Part shown: positions 1 through 9,444 of the stretch, piece after piece
Layout of the letters: each line of letters begins with the position of its first letter
Position numbering within the stretch: the first letter of the stretch is position 1
NCBI RefSeq assembly: GCF_000215745.1
Contig: NC_015663.1
Location: 682,001-746,000, forward strand
Reading direction: 5' to 3'
Source: Klebsiella aerogenes KCTC 2190
GTDB taxonomy: Bacteria; Pseudomonadota; Gammaproteobacteria; Enterobacterales; Enterobacteriaceae
Length of the DNA: 64,000 nt
Position numbers and translations under genes: made by a program
The notes under the pieces: generated by a model
Database searches by the model: none
What the model was told of the DNA's origin: nothing
The model's input: the letters and a program-made list of their open reading frames with translations, nothing else

Positions 1-916
1 GGCGCAGCGGAAGGAAAGTAACATCGGCACCAAAATGGGCAACTTCTCGTTCTTCAGCGAAGAGATGGCCGACCAACTGGTGGAGTTTGCCGGACACTGG
101 CGGCCCGACCTTATCGTCTATCCTCCCCTCGGCGTCGTCGGGCCGCTGATCGCCGCCAAATACGATATCCCGGTGGTCATGCAAACTGTCGGCTTCGGCC
201 ACACCCCCTGGCATATCAAAGGTGTGACGCGCTCGCTCGCTGACGCCTACCGCCGCCACGGCGTCGAAGCTCCGCCGCAGGATATGGCGTGGATCGACGT
301 GACGCCGCCGAGTATGAGCATCCTGCAAAACGATGGCGAACCGATCATTCCCATGCAATACGTGCCGTATAACGGCGGTGCGGTTTGGGAAGAATGGTGG
401 GAACGCACGCCCGATCGCAAACGGCTACTGGTCAGCCTGGGCACCGTCAAACCGATGGTCGATGGCCTCGATCTGATCTCCTGGGTGATGGATTCCGCCA
501 GTGAAGTCGATGCCGAGATCATTCTGCATCTCTCAGCCAATGCGCGATCCGATCTACGCGCGTTGCCGTCAAACGTTCGTCTGGTTGACTGGATCCCGAT
601 GGGCGCCTTCCTCAACGGCGCCGATGGTTTTATCCATCACGGCGGCGCTGGCAACACCCTGACGGCACTGCACGCGGGTATTCCACAGATCGTTTTCGGC
701 CAGGGCGCCGATCGCCCTGTAAACGCCCGCGCGGTAGTCGATCGCGGCTGCGGGATCATCCCCGGCGACGGAGGTCTGTCGAGCAGCATGATCAATGCTT
801 TCCTCGACGATCGCGCATTACGTACGGCCTCTGAAGAGGTGGCGGCGGAAATGGCGGCGCAGGCCTGCCCAACCGAGGTGGCGAAAGAACTGGCCGCCAT
901 GGCGCAAAAAGGGTAA
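1..916 (+). CDS. iroB: IroB, enterobactin C-glucosyltransferase (5' end cut by window)
   Basis: Transfers glucose from UDP-glucose to C5 of the dihydroxybenzoyl rings of enterobactin, making salmochelins that escape lipocalin-2. The reading frame is open from base 2 with no stop, so the gene begins before the window; about 305 of the family's roughly 370 residues are present, missing about the first 65. The visible part follows E. coli/Salmonella IroB almost residue for residue as I remember it, including the GT-B C-terminal donor-site stretch HHGGAGNT and the FGQGADRP segment. It is a cytoplasmic enzyme. iroC starts 46 bases downstream behind a strong ribosome-binding site (GGAGGAGG), so the two are probably co-transcribed. 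The promoter and its expected Fur site lie outside the window. Confidence 0.96.
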   Translation, partial: AQRKESNIGTKMGNFSFFSEEMADQLVEFAGHWRPDLIVYPPLGVVGPLIAAKYDIPVVMQTVGFGHTPWHIKGVTRSLADAYRRHGVEAPPQDMAWIDVTPPSMSILQNDGEPIIPMQYVPYNGGAVWEEWWERTPDRKRLLVSLGTVKPMVDGLDLISWVMDSASEVDAEIILHLSANARSDLRALPSNVRLVDWIPMGAFLNGADGFIHHGGAGNTLTALHAGIPQIVFGQGADRPVNARAVVDRGCGIIPGDGGLSSSMINAFLDDRALRTASEEVAAEMAAQACPTEVAKELAAMAQKG

Positions 917-962
917 TGGCCGCCGTGGCGGATTTCATCTTTAAATTGACGGAGGAGGCTTA

Positions 963-3900
963 ATGCCTGCGACTCACTCTCCCACGCCCGCGCGATCCTG
1001 GATAATCCGCCTGGCTCGCGTGTGCTGGGAACGTAAGAAACTTAGCGCCATCGTGGTGGTGGCGTCGGTGTCGACCATTCTGCTGGCCGCGCTGACGCCG
1101 CTACTGACGCGGCAGGCGGTAAATGATGCGCTGGCGGGTAATCCCACCCGCCTGCCGTGGCTGGCCTGCGGGCTGCTACTTATCGCCTTTTTTGATTTCA
1201 TCGGTAACTATGTACGACGCGGCTATGCTGGCGAGCTATCGCTGTGGGTGCAGCACACCCTGCGAGGACGCGCGTTCGACAGTATTCAAAAGCTCGATGG
1301 CGCAGGACAGGACGCGCTGCGTACCGGACAGGTGATTTCACGGACCAATAGCGATCTGCAGCAGATGCATACCCTATTGCAGATGGCTCCGGTACCGCTG
1401 GCGGTATTCACCTACTACATCGCCGGTATTGCCGTGATGCTGTGGATGTCGCCGGCCATGACGCTAATCGTGGTCTGTGTGCTGGCGTGTCTTGCCATTA
1501 CCGCGCTGCGCGCCCGTCGCCGGGTATTCGCACAGACGGGGCTAGCTTCAGACCGGCTGGCGAATCTGACCGAGCACATGCGCGAAGTTCTGGCGCAGAT
1601 CTCGGTGGTGAAATCCTGCGTGGCGGAACTGCGCGAAACGCGCTGGCTGGATCGTCAGTCGCGGCAGATGGTGCGCGTGCGCATCGGCGCGGCCATTTCG
1701 CAGGCGATGCCTGGCGCTACCATGCTGGCGCTACCGGTACTCGGGCAAATCGTTCTACTGTGCTACGGCGGCTGGTCAGTGATGCACGGGCGAATTGACC
1801 TCGGGACCTTCGTGGCCTTTGCCAGTTTCCTCGCCATGTTGACCGGACCTACCCGTGTGCTGGCGTCATTCCTGGTGATCGCCCAACGTACCCAGGCATC
1901 CGTAGAACGGGTATTCGCTCTGATCGATACCCGTTCGCAAATGGTTGACGGTAGCGAAGCGCTCAATGGTCGTGTTATTGGCCTGCAGCTAGAAAAAGTG
2001 AACTTCGGTTATGGCGGCGGCAACCGTATCCTGAGCGATGTTTCCTTCTCCCTACAGGCGGGTGAAACGCTGGCGGTAGTCGGCGCGTCGGGCTCCGGTA
2101 AATCGACGCTGCTAATGCTGCTGGCGCGCTTTTACGATCCCAGCGCTGGCGACATTTGGCTAAACACCAGCGCCGGTCGGCAGAACCTTCGCGATCTCAA
2201 GCTTGAGGCGTTACGCCGTCAGGTGGGGGTGGTATTTGAAGACGCCTTTCTGTTTGCCGGAACGGTCGCGGAAAATATCGCCTACGGCCACCCGCAGGCG
2301 ACGACGGAAGATATTCGCCGCGCGGCGGCGGCGGCAGGCGCCAGCGAGTTTATCAATGCCTTACCGAAAGGCTTCGATACCCGCCTAACCGAGCGCGGCA
2401 CTAACCTCTCCGGTGGACAGCGGCAACGCATCGCGCTGGCGCGGGCGCTGATTACCGCACCGGAACTGTTGATTCTCGATGACACCACATCGGCGGTAGA
2501 TGCCGGTACCGAGGCGGAGATCAATGCCGCGCTGGGTCGTTACGCCGATGACCAGCACATGCTGCTGGTGATTGCCCGCCGCCGGGCGACGCTGCGGTTG
2601 GCCAGTCGAATTGTGGTGTTGGATAAAGGGCAAGTGGTGGACATCGGCAGCCAGGCTGAGCTTGAGTCTCGCTGCCCGGCGTTCCGCGCGCTGATGACCG
2701 GCGACGGGGATTTCCTCGAACCTGCCGCCGGCGGCTGCCGCGATCTTTGGCCAACAACGCCAGCGATGCAGAACGAGGAGCCGCAAGCGTTGCCGGAAGT
2801 TGACGGCAACGGTTTTGTCGCCCGCATGACCCGCGTGCCGGAACAGGCGGTTCAACAGGCGCTGGCCGGAGAGGGACGTAGATTGACCTCGCTGCTGCGG
2901 CCGGTGGCGTGGATGTTCATCATCGCCGCCCTGCTGATCGCGCTGGATTCTGCCGCTGGCGTCGGCGTGTTAATACTGCTGCAGCGCGGTATTGACTCGG
3001 GGGTTGCCGCAGGCGATATGGCGACTATCGGCATCTGCGCCCTGCTCGCCCTGTGCCTGGTGGTCATAAGCTGGTGTTGTTATTCACTACAAACCATCTT
3101 CGCCGCCAGAGCGGCGGAGTCGGTTCAACATACGGTACGCTTGCGCAGCTTTGGCCATATGCTGCGTCTTGCCCTCCCCTGGCATGAAAAGCACGTTGAT
3201 TCACGCCTGACCCGGATGACCGTCGATGTCGACTCCCTCGCCCGCTTTCTGCAAAACGGCCTTGCCGGCGCGGCCACCAGCTTGGTCACGATGTTCGCCA
3301 TCGCCGCGGCCATGTTCTGGCTCGACCCCATTCTGGCGTTGACGGCCTTAAGCGCAGTGCCGATAGTCGCGCTGGCGACCTGGGTTTATCGTCGCCTGAG
3401 CTCTCCAGCCTATGCCCAAGCGCGCCTTGAAATCGGCAAGGTGAATAGCACTCTGCAGGAGAAAGTCTCCGGCCTGCGCGTCGTGCAATCCCATGGTCAA
3501 CAGGAGCAAGAGGCCGCCCGGCTGCGCGCATTATCGGATCGCTTCCGCGCTACCCGCGTACGCGCGCAGAAATATCTTGCGGTCTACTTCCCCTTCCTGA
3601 CCTTCTGTACCGAGGCCTCCTATGCCGCCGTGCTTCTGGTTGGCGCATCGAGGGTGGCCGAAGGCGAAATGACCGCCGGGGTGCTGGCGGCATTCTTCCT
3701 GTTGCTGGGGCAGTTTTATGGCCCGGTACAGCAATTATCCGGGATTGTGGATTCCTTCCAGCAGGCGACGGCCAGCGGTAAACATATTGATGAACTGTTG
3801 GCGACCGAAGAGACAGAAAACGTCACTCCTTCCTCCACCCAGCCGGCCACAGGTGCATTACAGCTTGATGAAGTTACGTACCGTTATCCCGGCAGCGCTG

Positions 3901-4631
3901 AGCCCGCGCTGGACAAGCTCACCCTGACCATCCCCGAGGGCAGTGTCGTGGCGGTCGTTGGCCGCAGCGGCGCCGGGAAGTCGACATTGATTAAACTTAT
4001 CGCCGGACTCTATTCGCCCACCAGCGGGACCATCGGCATTGGGGAACGACAGATGACGGCGACAACCCTTGCCGATTACCGCCGTCAGATCGGGCTGGTC
4101 GATCAAGATGTTGCGCTCTTTAGCGGCGATATTGCGGAGAATATACGTTATTCGCGGCCATCCAGCAGCAATGCCGAAGTTGAGATCGCTTCACGGCAGG
4201 CAGGCCTGTTTGAGCTGGTACGTCAGCTCCCGCAAGGTTTCCGCACGCCAGTCAATAACGGCGGCGCGGATTTATCCGCCGGACAACGTCAGTTGATTGC
4301 GCTGGCTCGCGCCCAGTTGGCGAATGCCCACGTCCTGCTGCTCGATGAAGCCACATCGCGCCTGGATCGCCGCGCGGAAGAGCGCCTCATGTCTTCGTTA
4401 ACCGAAGTCGCCCGTGCCAGAAAGCACCTGGCGCTAATCGTGGCGCACCGCCTGACCACTGCCCAGCGCTGCGATCTGATCGCCGTTGTCGATAAAGGGC
4501 GGCTCGCAGAATGCGGTACCCACGAGCAATTACTTGCGGCGAATGGCCTCTACGCCCGCTTATGGCGCGATAGCGTCGGCCCGGCAGATGCACGCAACCA
4601 ACACGACATAACGGGAGAAATCGTGGGATAG
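963..4631 (+). CDS. iroC: IroC, salmochelin/enterobactin ABC exporter (fused two-half transporter)
   Basis: Inner-membrane ABC exporter moving glucosylated enterobactin out of the cytoplasm. The 1222-residue protein is a tandem fusion of two TM-NBD half-transporters: hydrophobic TM block about residues 20-320, first nucleotide-binding domain with Walker A GASGSGKST near 374, signature LSGGQRQ near 482 and Walker B ending in DD rather than DE (LLILDDTTSAVD); second TM block about 650-950, then Walker A GRSGAGKST near 1000, signature LSAGQRQ near 1103 and Walker B LLLDEATSRLD. The degenerate first Walker B (Asp for Glu) suggests one weak and one competent ATP site. Start at 963 follows GGAGGAGG. 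It lies between iroB and iroD; a hairpin terminator follows it. Confidence 0.96.
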   Translation: MPATHSPTPARSWIIRLARVCWERKKLSAIVVVASVSTILLAALTPLLTRQAVNDALAGNPTRLPWLACGLLLIAFFDFIGNYVRRGYAGELSLWVQHTLRGRAFDSIQKLDGAGQDALRTGQVISRTNSDLQQMHTLLQMAPVPLAVFTYYIAGIAVMLWMSPAMTLIVVCVLACLAITALRARRRVFAQTGLASDRLANLTEHMREVLAQISVVKSCVAELRETRWLDRQSRQMVRVRIGAAISQAMPGATMLALPVLGQIVLLCYGGWSVMHGRIDLGTFVAFASFLAMLTGPTRVLASFLVIAQRTQASVERVFALIDTRSQMVDGSEALNGRVIGLQLEKVNFGYGGGNRILSDVSFSLQAGETLAVVGASGSGKSTLLMLLARFYDPSAGDIWLNTSAGRQNLRDLKLEALRRQVGVVFEDAFLFAGTVAENIAYGHPQATTEDIRRAAAAAGASEFINALPKGFDTRLTERGTNLSGGQRQRIALARALITAPELLILDDTTSAVDAGTEAEINAALGRYADDQHMLLVIARRRATLRLASRIVVLDKGQVVDIGSQAELESRCPAFRALMTGDGDFLEPAAGGCRDLWPTTPAMQNEEPQALPEVDGNGFVARMTRVPEQAVQQALAGEGRRLTSLLRPVAWMFIIAALLIALDSAAGVGVLILLQRGIDSGVAAGDMATIGICALLALCLVVISWCCYSLQTIFAARAAESVQHTVRLRSFGHMLRLALPWHEKHVDSRLTRMTVDVDSLARFLQNGLAGAATSLVTMFAIAAAMFWLDPILALTALSAVPIVALATWVYRRLSSPAYAQARLEIGKVNSTLQEKVSGLRVVQSHGQQEQEAARLRALSDRFRATRVRAQKYLAVYFPFLTFCTEASYAAVLLVGASRVAEGEMTAGVLAAFFLLLGQFYGPVQQLSGIVDSFQQATASGKHIDELLATEETENVTPSSTQPATGALQLDEVTYRYPGSAEPALDKLTLTIPEGSVVAVVGRSGAGKSTLIKLIAGLYSPTSGTIGIGERQMTATTLADYRRQIGLVDQDVALFSGDIAENIRYSRPSSSNAEVEIASRQAGLFELVRQLPQGFRTPVNNGGADLSAGQRQLIALARAQLANAHVLLLDEATSRLDRRAEERLMSSLTEVARARKHLALIVAHRLTTAQRCDLIAVVDKGRLAECGTHEQLLAANGLYARLWRDSVGPADARNQHDITGEIVG

Positions 4632-4663
4632 TGATGGTAAGCGTTAGACCTTAATCAACACGC

Positions 4664-4705
4664 CTAAAGCGGCTGTTCGCTGAACAGCCGCTTTAGCTAT
4701 TTTTA
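4664..4705 (+). terminator. Intrinsic terminator between iroC and iroD
   Basis: A perfect 14-bp inverted repeat (arms 4664-4677 and 4683-4696, 5-nt loop) is followed by a CTATTTTT tail. It has all the features of a Rho-independent terminator and sits inside what is usually considered a single iroBCDE transcription unit. Confidence 0.8.
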
Positions 4706-4734
4706 CTGGTAGCATTATTTTTCAAAGAGATAGA

Positions 4735-5973
4735 ATGTTCAATATCAATCCACATCCGCCGGTTTCAGCGGCTATCGCCGGCCTGCGCCGCCAGTTGGCT
4801 ACCGGCAACATTACCGATCTTTCTCATTTCTGGCAGCAGGCCACATCGCTGCCGGTACCGCTAGTAACAACGGTGGACGGCGCAGCCGATGAACGTGAAG
4901 TCACTTTTTTGTGTCGCGCCCGCCATCCGCTCAGAGGCGTTTATCTGCGATTAAACCGGGTAACCGACAAAGAACAGGTGGCAAAAGGGCTGATGACCCA
5001 GATTCCCGCAACGGATATCTGGACCCTGACGCTGCGCCTGCCGGCCAGCTATTGCGGCTCTTATTCACTGGTGGAGATCCCGCCAGGCACGCCGGAAGAG
5101 GTTGTTAATCAGCTTGGGAGCCGCTTTGCCGCTCTCGCCGGACAGGCCGATCCGCTCAATAAGACGCCGGGGATCGCTATTCGCGACGGCGTGCGGGAGT
5201 CGGTGCTGGCGCTTGATAACGCCCCCGCTCAATCCGAATGGCGCGGAGGCCGCCACGCCGGCACCTTGCTGACCTCAGAACGGATCGTTGCCGGGCAATC
5301 ACGGCAGGTGCGTCTGTACCTGCCCGCGGTTGATAAGTCGCAGCCGTTGGGGCTGGTGGTGCTACCCGATGGCGAAACCTGGTTCGATCATCTTGGGGTG
5401 TGCGCAGCCATCGACGCCGCGATCGATAGCCGCCGCATTGTTCCCGTGGCGCTGCTGGGCATCGACAATATCGATGAGCGCGAGCGCACCACGATACTCG
5501 GCGGGCGCAGCGAACTGATACGGGACGTCGCGGAACATCTCCTGCCGACCATTCGCCGCGAACAGCCGCGACAAAAATGGGCGGATCGCTCACGCACCGT
5601 CCTGGCCGGGCAGAGCCTCGGCGGCGTCAGCGCGCTGATGGCCGCCCGCCATGCGCCGGAAACTTTCGGTCTGGTGCTCAGCCATTCGCCTTCTATGTGG
5701 TGGACGCCAGATGGCGGCAGTCGCCCCCATTTATTTAGCGCAACCGATACTTCTTGGGTCAGCGAACATGTGTTGTCTGCGCCGCCGCGTACTGTCCGTA
5801 TCCGCCTGTGTGTGGGCTCACTGGAAGGTTCGACGGTGCCTCACGTCCAGCGGCTTCATCAGCAGCTACAGGCGTCCGGCGTTGATAGTCATTGTGCCAT
5901 TTACACCGGCGGGCACGATTACGCCTGGTGGCGCGGCGCCTTGCTTGATGGGCTCGGCTTACTGCAGGGTTGA
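4735..5973 (+). CDS. iroD: IroD, ferric salmochelin/enterobactin esterase
   Basis: Cytoplasmic trilactone esterase, Fes-like, that hydrolyses imported ferric salmochelin and enterobactin to free the iron. The 412-residue protein has a Fes-type N-terminal beta-rich domain (about 1-170) and a C-terminal alpha/beta-hydrolase domain of the esterase D family; the nucleophile elbow GQSLGG places the catalytic serine at residue 294 and the HDYAWW segment near the C terminus carries the expected histidine. No signal peptide is seen, as expected for a cytoplasmic enzyme. Start at 4735 follows a modest AGAG ribosome-binding site. It lies 103 bases after iroC, behind a terminator, and 83 bases before iroE. 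Confidence 0.95.
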   Translation: MFNINPHPPVSAAIAGLRRQLATGNITDLSHFWQQATSLPVPLVTTVDGAADEREVTFLCRARHPLRGVYLRLNRVTDKEQVAKGLMTQIPATDIWTLTLRLPASYCGSYSLVEIPPGTPEEVVNQLGSRFAALAGQADPLNKTPGIAIRDGVRESVLALDNAPAQSEWRGGRHAGTLLTSERIVAGQSRQVRLYLPAVDKSQPLGLVVLPDGETWFDHLGVCAAIDAAIDSRRIVPVALLGIDNIDERERTTILGGRSELIRDVAEHLLPTIRREQPRQKWADRSRTVLAGQSLGGVSALMAARHAPETFGLVLSHSPSMWWTPDGGSRPHLFSATDTSWVSEHVLSAPPRTVRIRLCVGSLEGSTVPHVQRLHQQLQASGVDSHCAIYTGGHDYAWWRGALLDGLGLLQG

Positions 5974-6056
5974 CTTGACCAGCAAGCGCTTTCAGGCAAC
6001 TGTATGTGCTTTCTGAATAACGAAAATTTCACCTGCGGAAAAGGAATAATCATCAG

Positions 6057-6989
6057 ATGTATGCCCGCGAGTCTCGCTCTACGCGCCCGCGCAAGGCGCT
6101 TTTTGCCGTTCTTTCTTGCCTCACCCTCAGCTATAGCGCTTCAGGCTTAGCAAAACCGGATATGCAGCCGTTGGGGCCCAATATCGCCGATAAGGGTTCA
6201 GCGTTTTACCACTTCAGCGTCAATCAGTTCGATTCCGCCGACGGCGCTCGCCACTATCGGGTATGGAAGGCCATACCGAATAAAGCCGCGCCACCAACGG
6301 GCTATCCCGTGCTATATATGCTTGATGGTAATGCGGTAATGGATCGCCTGTCTGACGAACTACTCAAGCAGCTGGCGGCGCAATCGCCGCCGGTGATCGT
6401 CGCGGTCGGTTATCAGACCAACCTGCCATTCGATCTTAACGGCCGGGCCTACGACTATACGCCAGCAGTCAGAAAGAATAATGAAACATATGTTGGCCGC
6501 AAAAGCGGCGGCAGTGAAGACTTCCGTCAATTACTGGAAACGCGTATAGCCGCTAAGGCGGAGCAAGGGCTGAAAATCAACCCACAGCGCCGCGGCCTGT
6601 GGGGCCACTCATACGGCGGCCTGTTCGCGCTCGACTCCTGGCTTTCGTCCTCGTTCTTCCATTCATATTACAGCGCCAGTCCTTCGCTTGGCCGGGACAA
6701 CTTTGCCCTGCTGAACCGAATCACGGCGGTCGAGCCTGCATCATATTGCGCCAAAAGCCTGGCCATTATGGAGGGTTCGGCGACGCCGGGTGATAACCGG
6801 GCAACGCACGCCGCTGAAGTGCTAACTAAAGTACATGCCGCCCTCGCCACGCTGAAAGAGAAAGAGGTTAATGCCGCCTTTTGGGATTTCCCTGGCCTGG
6901 GGCACGGGCCGATGTTTAACGCCTCATTCCACAGCGCGCTGCTGGATATGAGTCGCGAAAAAGCGTCCAACCAGCATAGTTGTCCTTAA
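6057..6989 (+). CDS. iroE: IroE, periplasmic salmochelin esterase
   Basis: Trilactone hydrolase that linearises salmochelins, preferring the iron-free form, at the periplasmic face. The 310-residue protein has an N-terminal basic and hydrophobic segment (about residues 12-31, ALFAVLSCLTLSYSAS) matching a signal or membrane anchor, then an alpha/beta-hydrolase fold with nucleophile elbow GHSYGG (Ser185) and a C-terminal GLGHGP carrying the active-site histidine. The family characteristically uses a Ser-His dyad. The start at 6057 is preceded by AAGGA. It is the last gene of the plus-strand iro unit and converges on iroN with a hairpin between them. Confidence 0.94.
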   Translation: MYARESRSTRPRKALFAVLSCLTLSYSASGLAKPDMQPLGPNIADKGSAFYHFSVNQFDSADGARHYRVWKAIPNKAAPPTGYPVLYMLDGNAVMDRLSDELLKQLAAQSPPVIVAVGYQTNLPFDLNGRAYDYTPAVRKNNETYVGRKSGGSEDFRQLLETRIAAKAEQGLKINPQRRGLWGHSYGGLFALDSWLSSSFFHSYYSASPSLGRDNFALLNRITAVEPASYCAKSLAIMEGSATPGDNRATHAAEVLTKVHAALATLKEKEVNAAFWDFPGLGHGPMFNASFHSALLDMSREKASNQHSCP

Positions 6990-7000
6990 CCCAGCGTTGA

Positions 7001-7026
7001 TACTGCCCGCGCGGTTGCGGGCAGTA
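7001..7026. terminator. Hairpin between convergent iroE and iroN
   Basis: Perfect 10-bp inverted repeat (7001-7010 with 7017-7026, 6-nt loop) in the 54-base gap between the two stop codons. No clear T tract on either strand, so it may be a bidirectional terminator or a 3'-stabilising hairpin. Confidence 0.55.
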
Positions 7027-7043
7027 TACTGATGACGATGCGA

Positions 7044-9218
7044 TCAGAATGTCGCCGTCACTCCGGCATAATAGGCCCGACCGGGTTCGTTATAGGTATT
7101 CGCCCCTTCGGATGAACGATAGATCTGTTTATCGAAGATATTGCTGACCCCCACGTTCAGACGCAGATTTTTATTAATATCGTAATTAAAGTTGGTACCA
7201 ACCAGCGAATAAGCCCCCAGCTCTTTACCCGACAGGCCGCCGGTATCTTCGCTGCGCGACTCCGCATGGGTACGCGGTTTTTGTCTACCATACAGCGTCC
7301 AGTTGACGCTGGCGGAAAATGCCTGGGTAATCGTCCAGTCCAGGGAGTTGTTGATGGTGTATTTCGGAATAACCGAGAGCGGGTTGCCGGTATCTTTTTG
7401 TTCCGAGGTAATCATGTAAGTGGCGTTGGTATTCCATTTCAGACGATCCTTCACCAGCGGGAACGCCATACTGGCTTCAATGCCGTCCACTAACGCTTTA
7501 CCGCCGTTCTGCCACTGGAGGATATAAGCGCCGGAAGCGGTTTGCCCGATAATATCATCGCCGGCCACAATCTTATTCTGATAATCGTTACGGAAATAAG
7601 TCACGCTGGCATGATAATCGTCGAGGGCAAACTCCAGGCCGATCTCTTTATTCACGCTGATTTCCGGATCGAGATCTTTATTACCAATCAGGTAGCAGCC
7701 GCCTGAAGTAATATCTTTAGGGCAACCGTTGCCTTTCGAATAGAGCAGATAGCCTTCGCTGGATTGATAGAGGTTTGGCGCTTTAAAGGTTCTGGCAATC
7801 CCGGCTTTAATTTTGAAGTAATCACCTAATTCCTGCGACAGGTTCAGGCTGGGGCTAAAGTTGCCGCCGGACTCATTAAGATAATCAAAACGCAGGCCGG
7901 GAATAATATTGGTTCCGGGCGTCGGTTCAATATTATCTTCAAAATAGATGGCGCTAATTTGTGAATGATTTTTACTGCTGCGATCCGCCGCTGAACCGGG
8001 AATACCGCCAATGTTATTATCATTTACCGATAAACCAGTAGAAGAGGGATCGTCAAGCTCATCGCGGTTCCACTCCGCGCCAACGGTCAGAGTCTGATCG
8101 ACCCATAGATCCAGCGGAATATTGAGTTCGCCGCTGGTGCGCCAGGAGGTCAGGCGGTTAGTGGTGAATTTCTCATCCGCCGAAATACGCCCTTCGCCGC
8201 CGCCGGATAAACCTTCATCCATACGGGTGTTATTGGTTTTTTCGTAATAGACTCCAAAGCGGCTTTGCCCCCAATCCCAGACCCCATTATGGGTAATACC
8301 GTAATTCTGCCGATACAGGCGGTTAGTCTCTGCGCCAGATTTCGCCAGGCTTTCGGTCACCGCGCTGGAAGAGCTATTTTGCGTATCGCCGGCGTAGATA
8401 TTACCCTGACGGCTATATCCTGCTTCAAAATCGAGAATTTGCTGCGGATTCACTTTCCAGGAGACGACGCCGTTAATATCTTTGTTGCGTACCCCTTCGT
8501 GGCCGGCGGCGTTTTTCGTCCCCGCGGAAGAGTTAATATCCCAGCTGTCGGCATCGGTTTTATTCAGGTTGCCGTACAAACGCATCGTCAACGCATCGCC
8601 GGCCAGCGGCCCGCTCAGGCTAAAGTTGGCGCGTCGGGTGGCCCCTTCATCGCTGCTTTCAGGTTGGTTGGTGTATAACGAGAGCGAGCCATGCCAGTCA
8701 TTGGTTGGGCGTTTAGTAATGATATTCACCACCCCGCCCGCCGCGCCGGAGCCATAGCGCGCCGCCGCCGGGCCGCGAATGACTTCGATACGTTCAACCT
8801 GTTCCGGCGGTACCCAGTTAGTATCGCCGCGGGTATCACGCTCGCCGCGCCAGCTATAGCGTACGGAGTTACGCGAGGTCACCGGGACGCCATCAATGAG
8901 GATTAAGGTGTTTTCCGGCCCCATACCGCGAATATCGATTTGGCGGTTATTACCGCGGGTGCCTGACGCGCTGTTGCCGGTGAGGTTCACCCCCGGCATT
9001 TTGCGAATAATATCGGAGAGGTCGTTGACCGGAGGGTCCTTTTTAATATCTTCGCTGGTAATAATTGAAACGCCCGGCTGCTGCTTAAGTACTTGTTCTG
9101 CGGTGGCTTCAACGACCAGCGTTTCATCGCTATCGTCGGAAGATTTGGCGGCGGATAGCGGGCTATTCAGCCCTACCACAAGCGCGGTGAGCGGCCAGAG
9201 GATCTTGTTAATTCTCAT
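7044..9218 (-). CDS. iroN: IroN, TonB-dependent outer-membrane receptor for ferric salmochelin
   Basis: Outer-membrane receptor importing ferric salmochelin, enterobactin and related catecholates using TonB-ExbB-ExbD energy. The 724-residue protein has a Sec signal peptide (about 1-23, ending LSAAK), a TonB box-like DETLVVEA, a plug domain with the conserved IDIRGMGPENTLILIDGVPV segment and RGPAAARYGSGAAGGVVNI, then a 22-strand barrel ending in the expected C-terminal phenylalanine (GVTATF). Length agrees with IroN/FepA. It is transcribed toward iroE, as in other iro loci, and has a Fur box about 95 bases upstream of the start, so iron-repressed expression is expected. Its energy partners exbB and exbD are at 45-46 kb. 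Confidence 0.95.
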   Translation of the reverse strand: MRINKILWPLTALVVGLNSPLSAAKSSDDSDETLVVEATAEQVLKQQPGVSIITSEDIKKDPPVNDLSDIIRKMPGVNLTGNSASGTRGNNRQIDIRGMGPENTLILIDGVPVTSRNSVRYSWRGERDTRGDTNWVPPEQVERIEVIRGPAAARYGSGAAGGVVNIITKRPTNDWHGSLSLYTNQPESSDEGATRRANFSLSGPLAGDALTMRLYGNLNKTDADSWDINSSAGTKNAAGHEGVRNKDINGVVSWKVNPQQILDFEAGYSRQGNIYAGDTQNSSSSAVTESLAKSGAETNRLYRQNYGITHNGVWDWGQSRFGVYYEKTNNTRMDEGLSGGGEGRISADEKFTTNRLTSWRTSGELNIPLDLWVDQTLTVGAEWNRDELDDPSSTGLSVNDNNIGGIPGSAADRSSKNHSQISAIYFEDNIEPTPGTNIIPGLRFDYLNESGGNFSPSLNLSQELGDYFKIKAGIARTFKAPNLYQSSEGYLLYSKGNGCPKDITSGGCYLIGNKDLDPEISVNKEIGLEFALDDYHASVTYFRNDYQNKIVAGDDIIGQTASGAYILQWQNGGKALVDGIEASMAFPLVKDRLKWNTNATYMITSEQKDTGNPLSVIPKYTINNSLDWTITQAFSASVNWTLYGRQKPRTHAESRSEDTGGLSGKELGAYSLVGTNFNYDINKNLRLNVGVSNIFDKQIYRSSEGANTYNEPGRAYYAGVTATF

Positions 9219-9310
9219 ACCTATTCCCTAATTCATGCCTAACTTAAAGTGGTTGTTCGTTAAGCTCACATCCTTGCCAGGTATTAATATTGTTATTATG
9301 TTTTTATTAT

Positions 9311-9329
9311 GAGAATGATAATTAATATC
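9311..9329 (-). promoter_or_regulatory. Fur box upstream of iroN
   Basis: The 19-mer GAGAATGATAATTAATATC matches the classical Fur consensus GATAATGATAATCATTATC at 16 of 19 positions by eye. It lies in an AT-rich stretch about 95 bases before the iroN start, where repressor would cover a promoter. Confidence 0.8.
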
Positions 9330-9398
9330 ATTTAAGTAAGATTAAGGCAATCCTTGACGCGCTAATAACCAGGCGACATGAGAGGGCGCTACAAAAGT

Positions 9399-9422
9399 AA
9401 AAGGCGCCACTAAGGCGCCTTT
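9399..9422 (-). terminator. Terminator of the DUF2264/MFS/GH88/DJ-1 operon
   Basis: Inverted repeat AAAGGCGCC / GGCGCCTTT with a 5-nt loop, 23 bases after the DJ-1 stop codon. Read on the minus strand it is followed by TTTACTTTTG, a reasonable U-rich tail. Confidence 0.72.
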
Positions 9423-9444
9423 AGCAGTCACTGGCTATTTTCCT

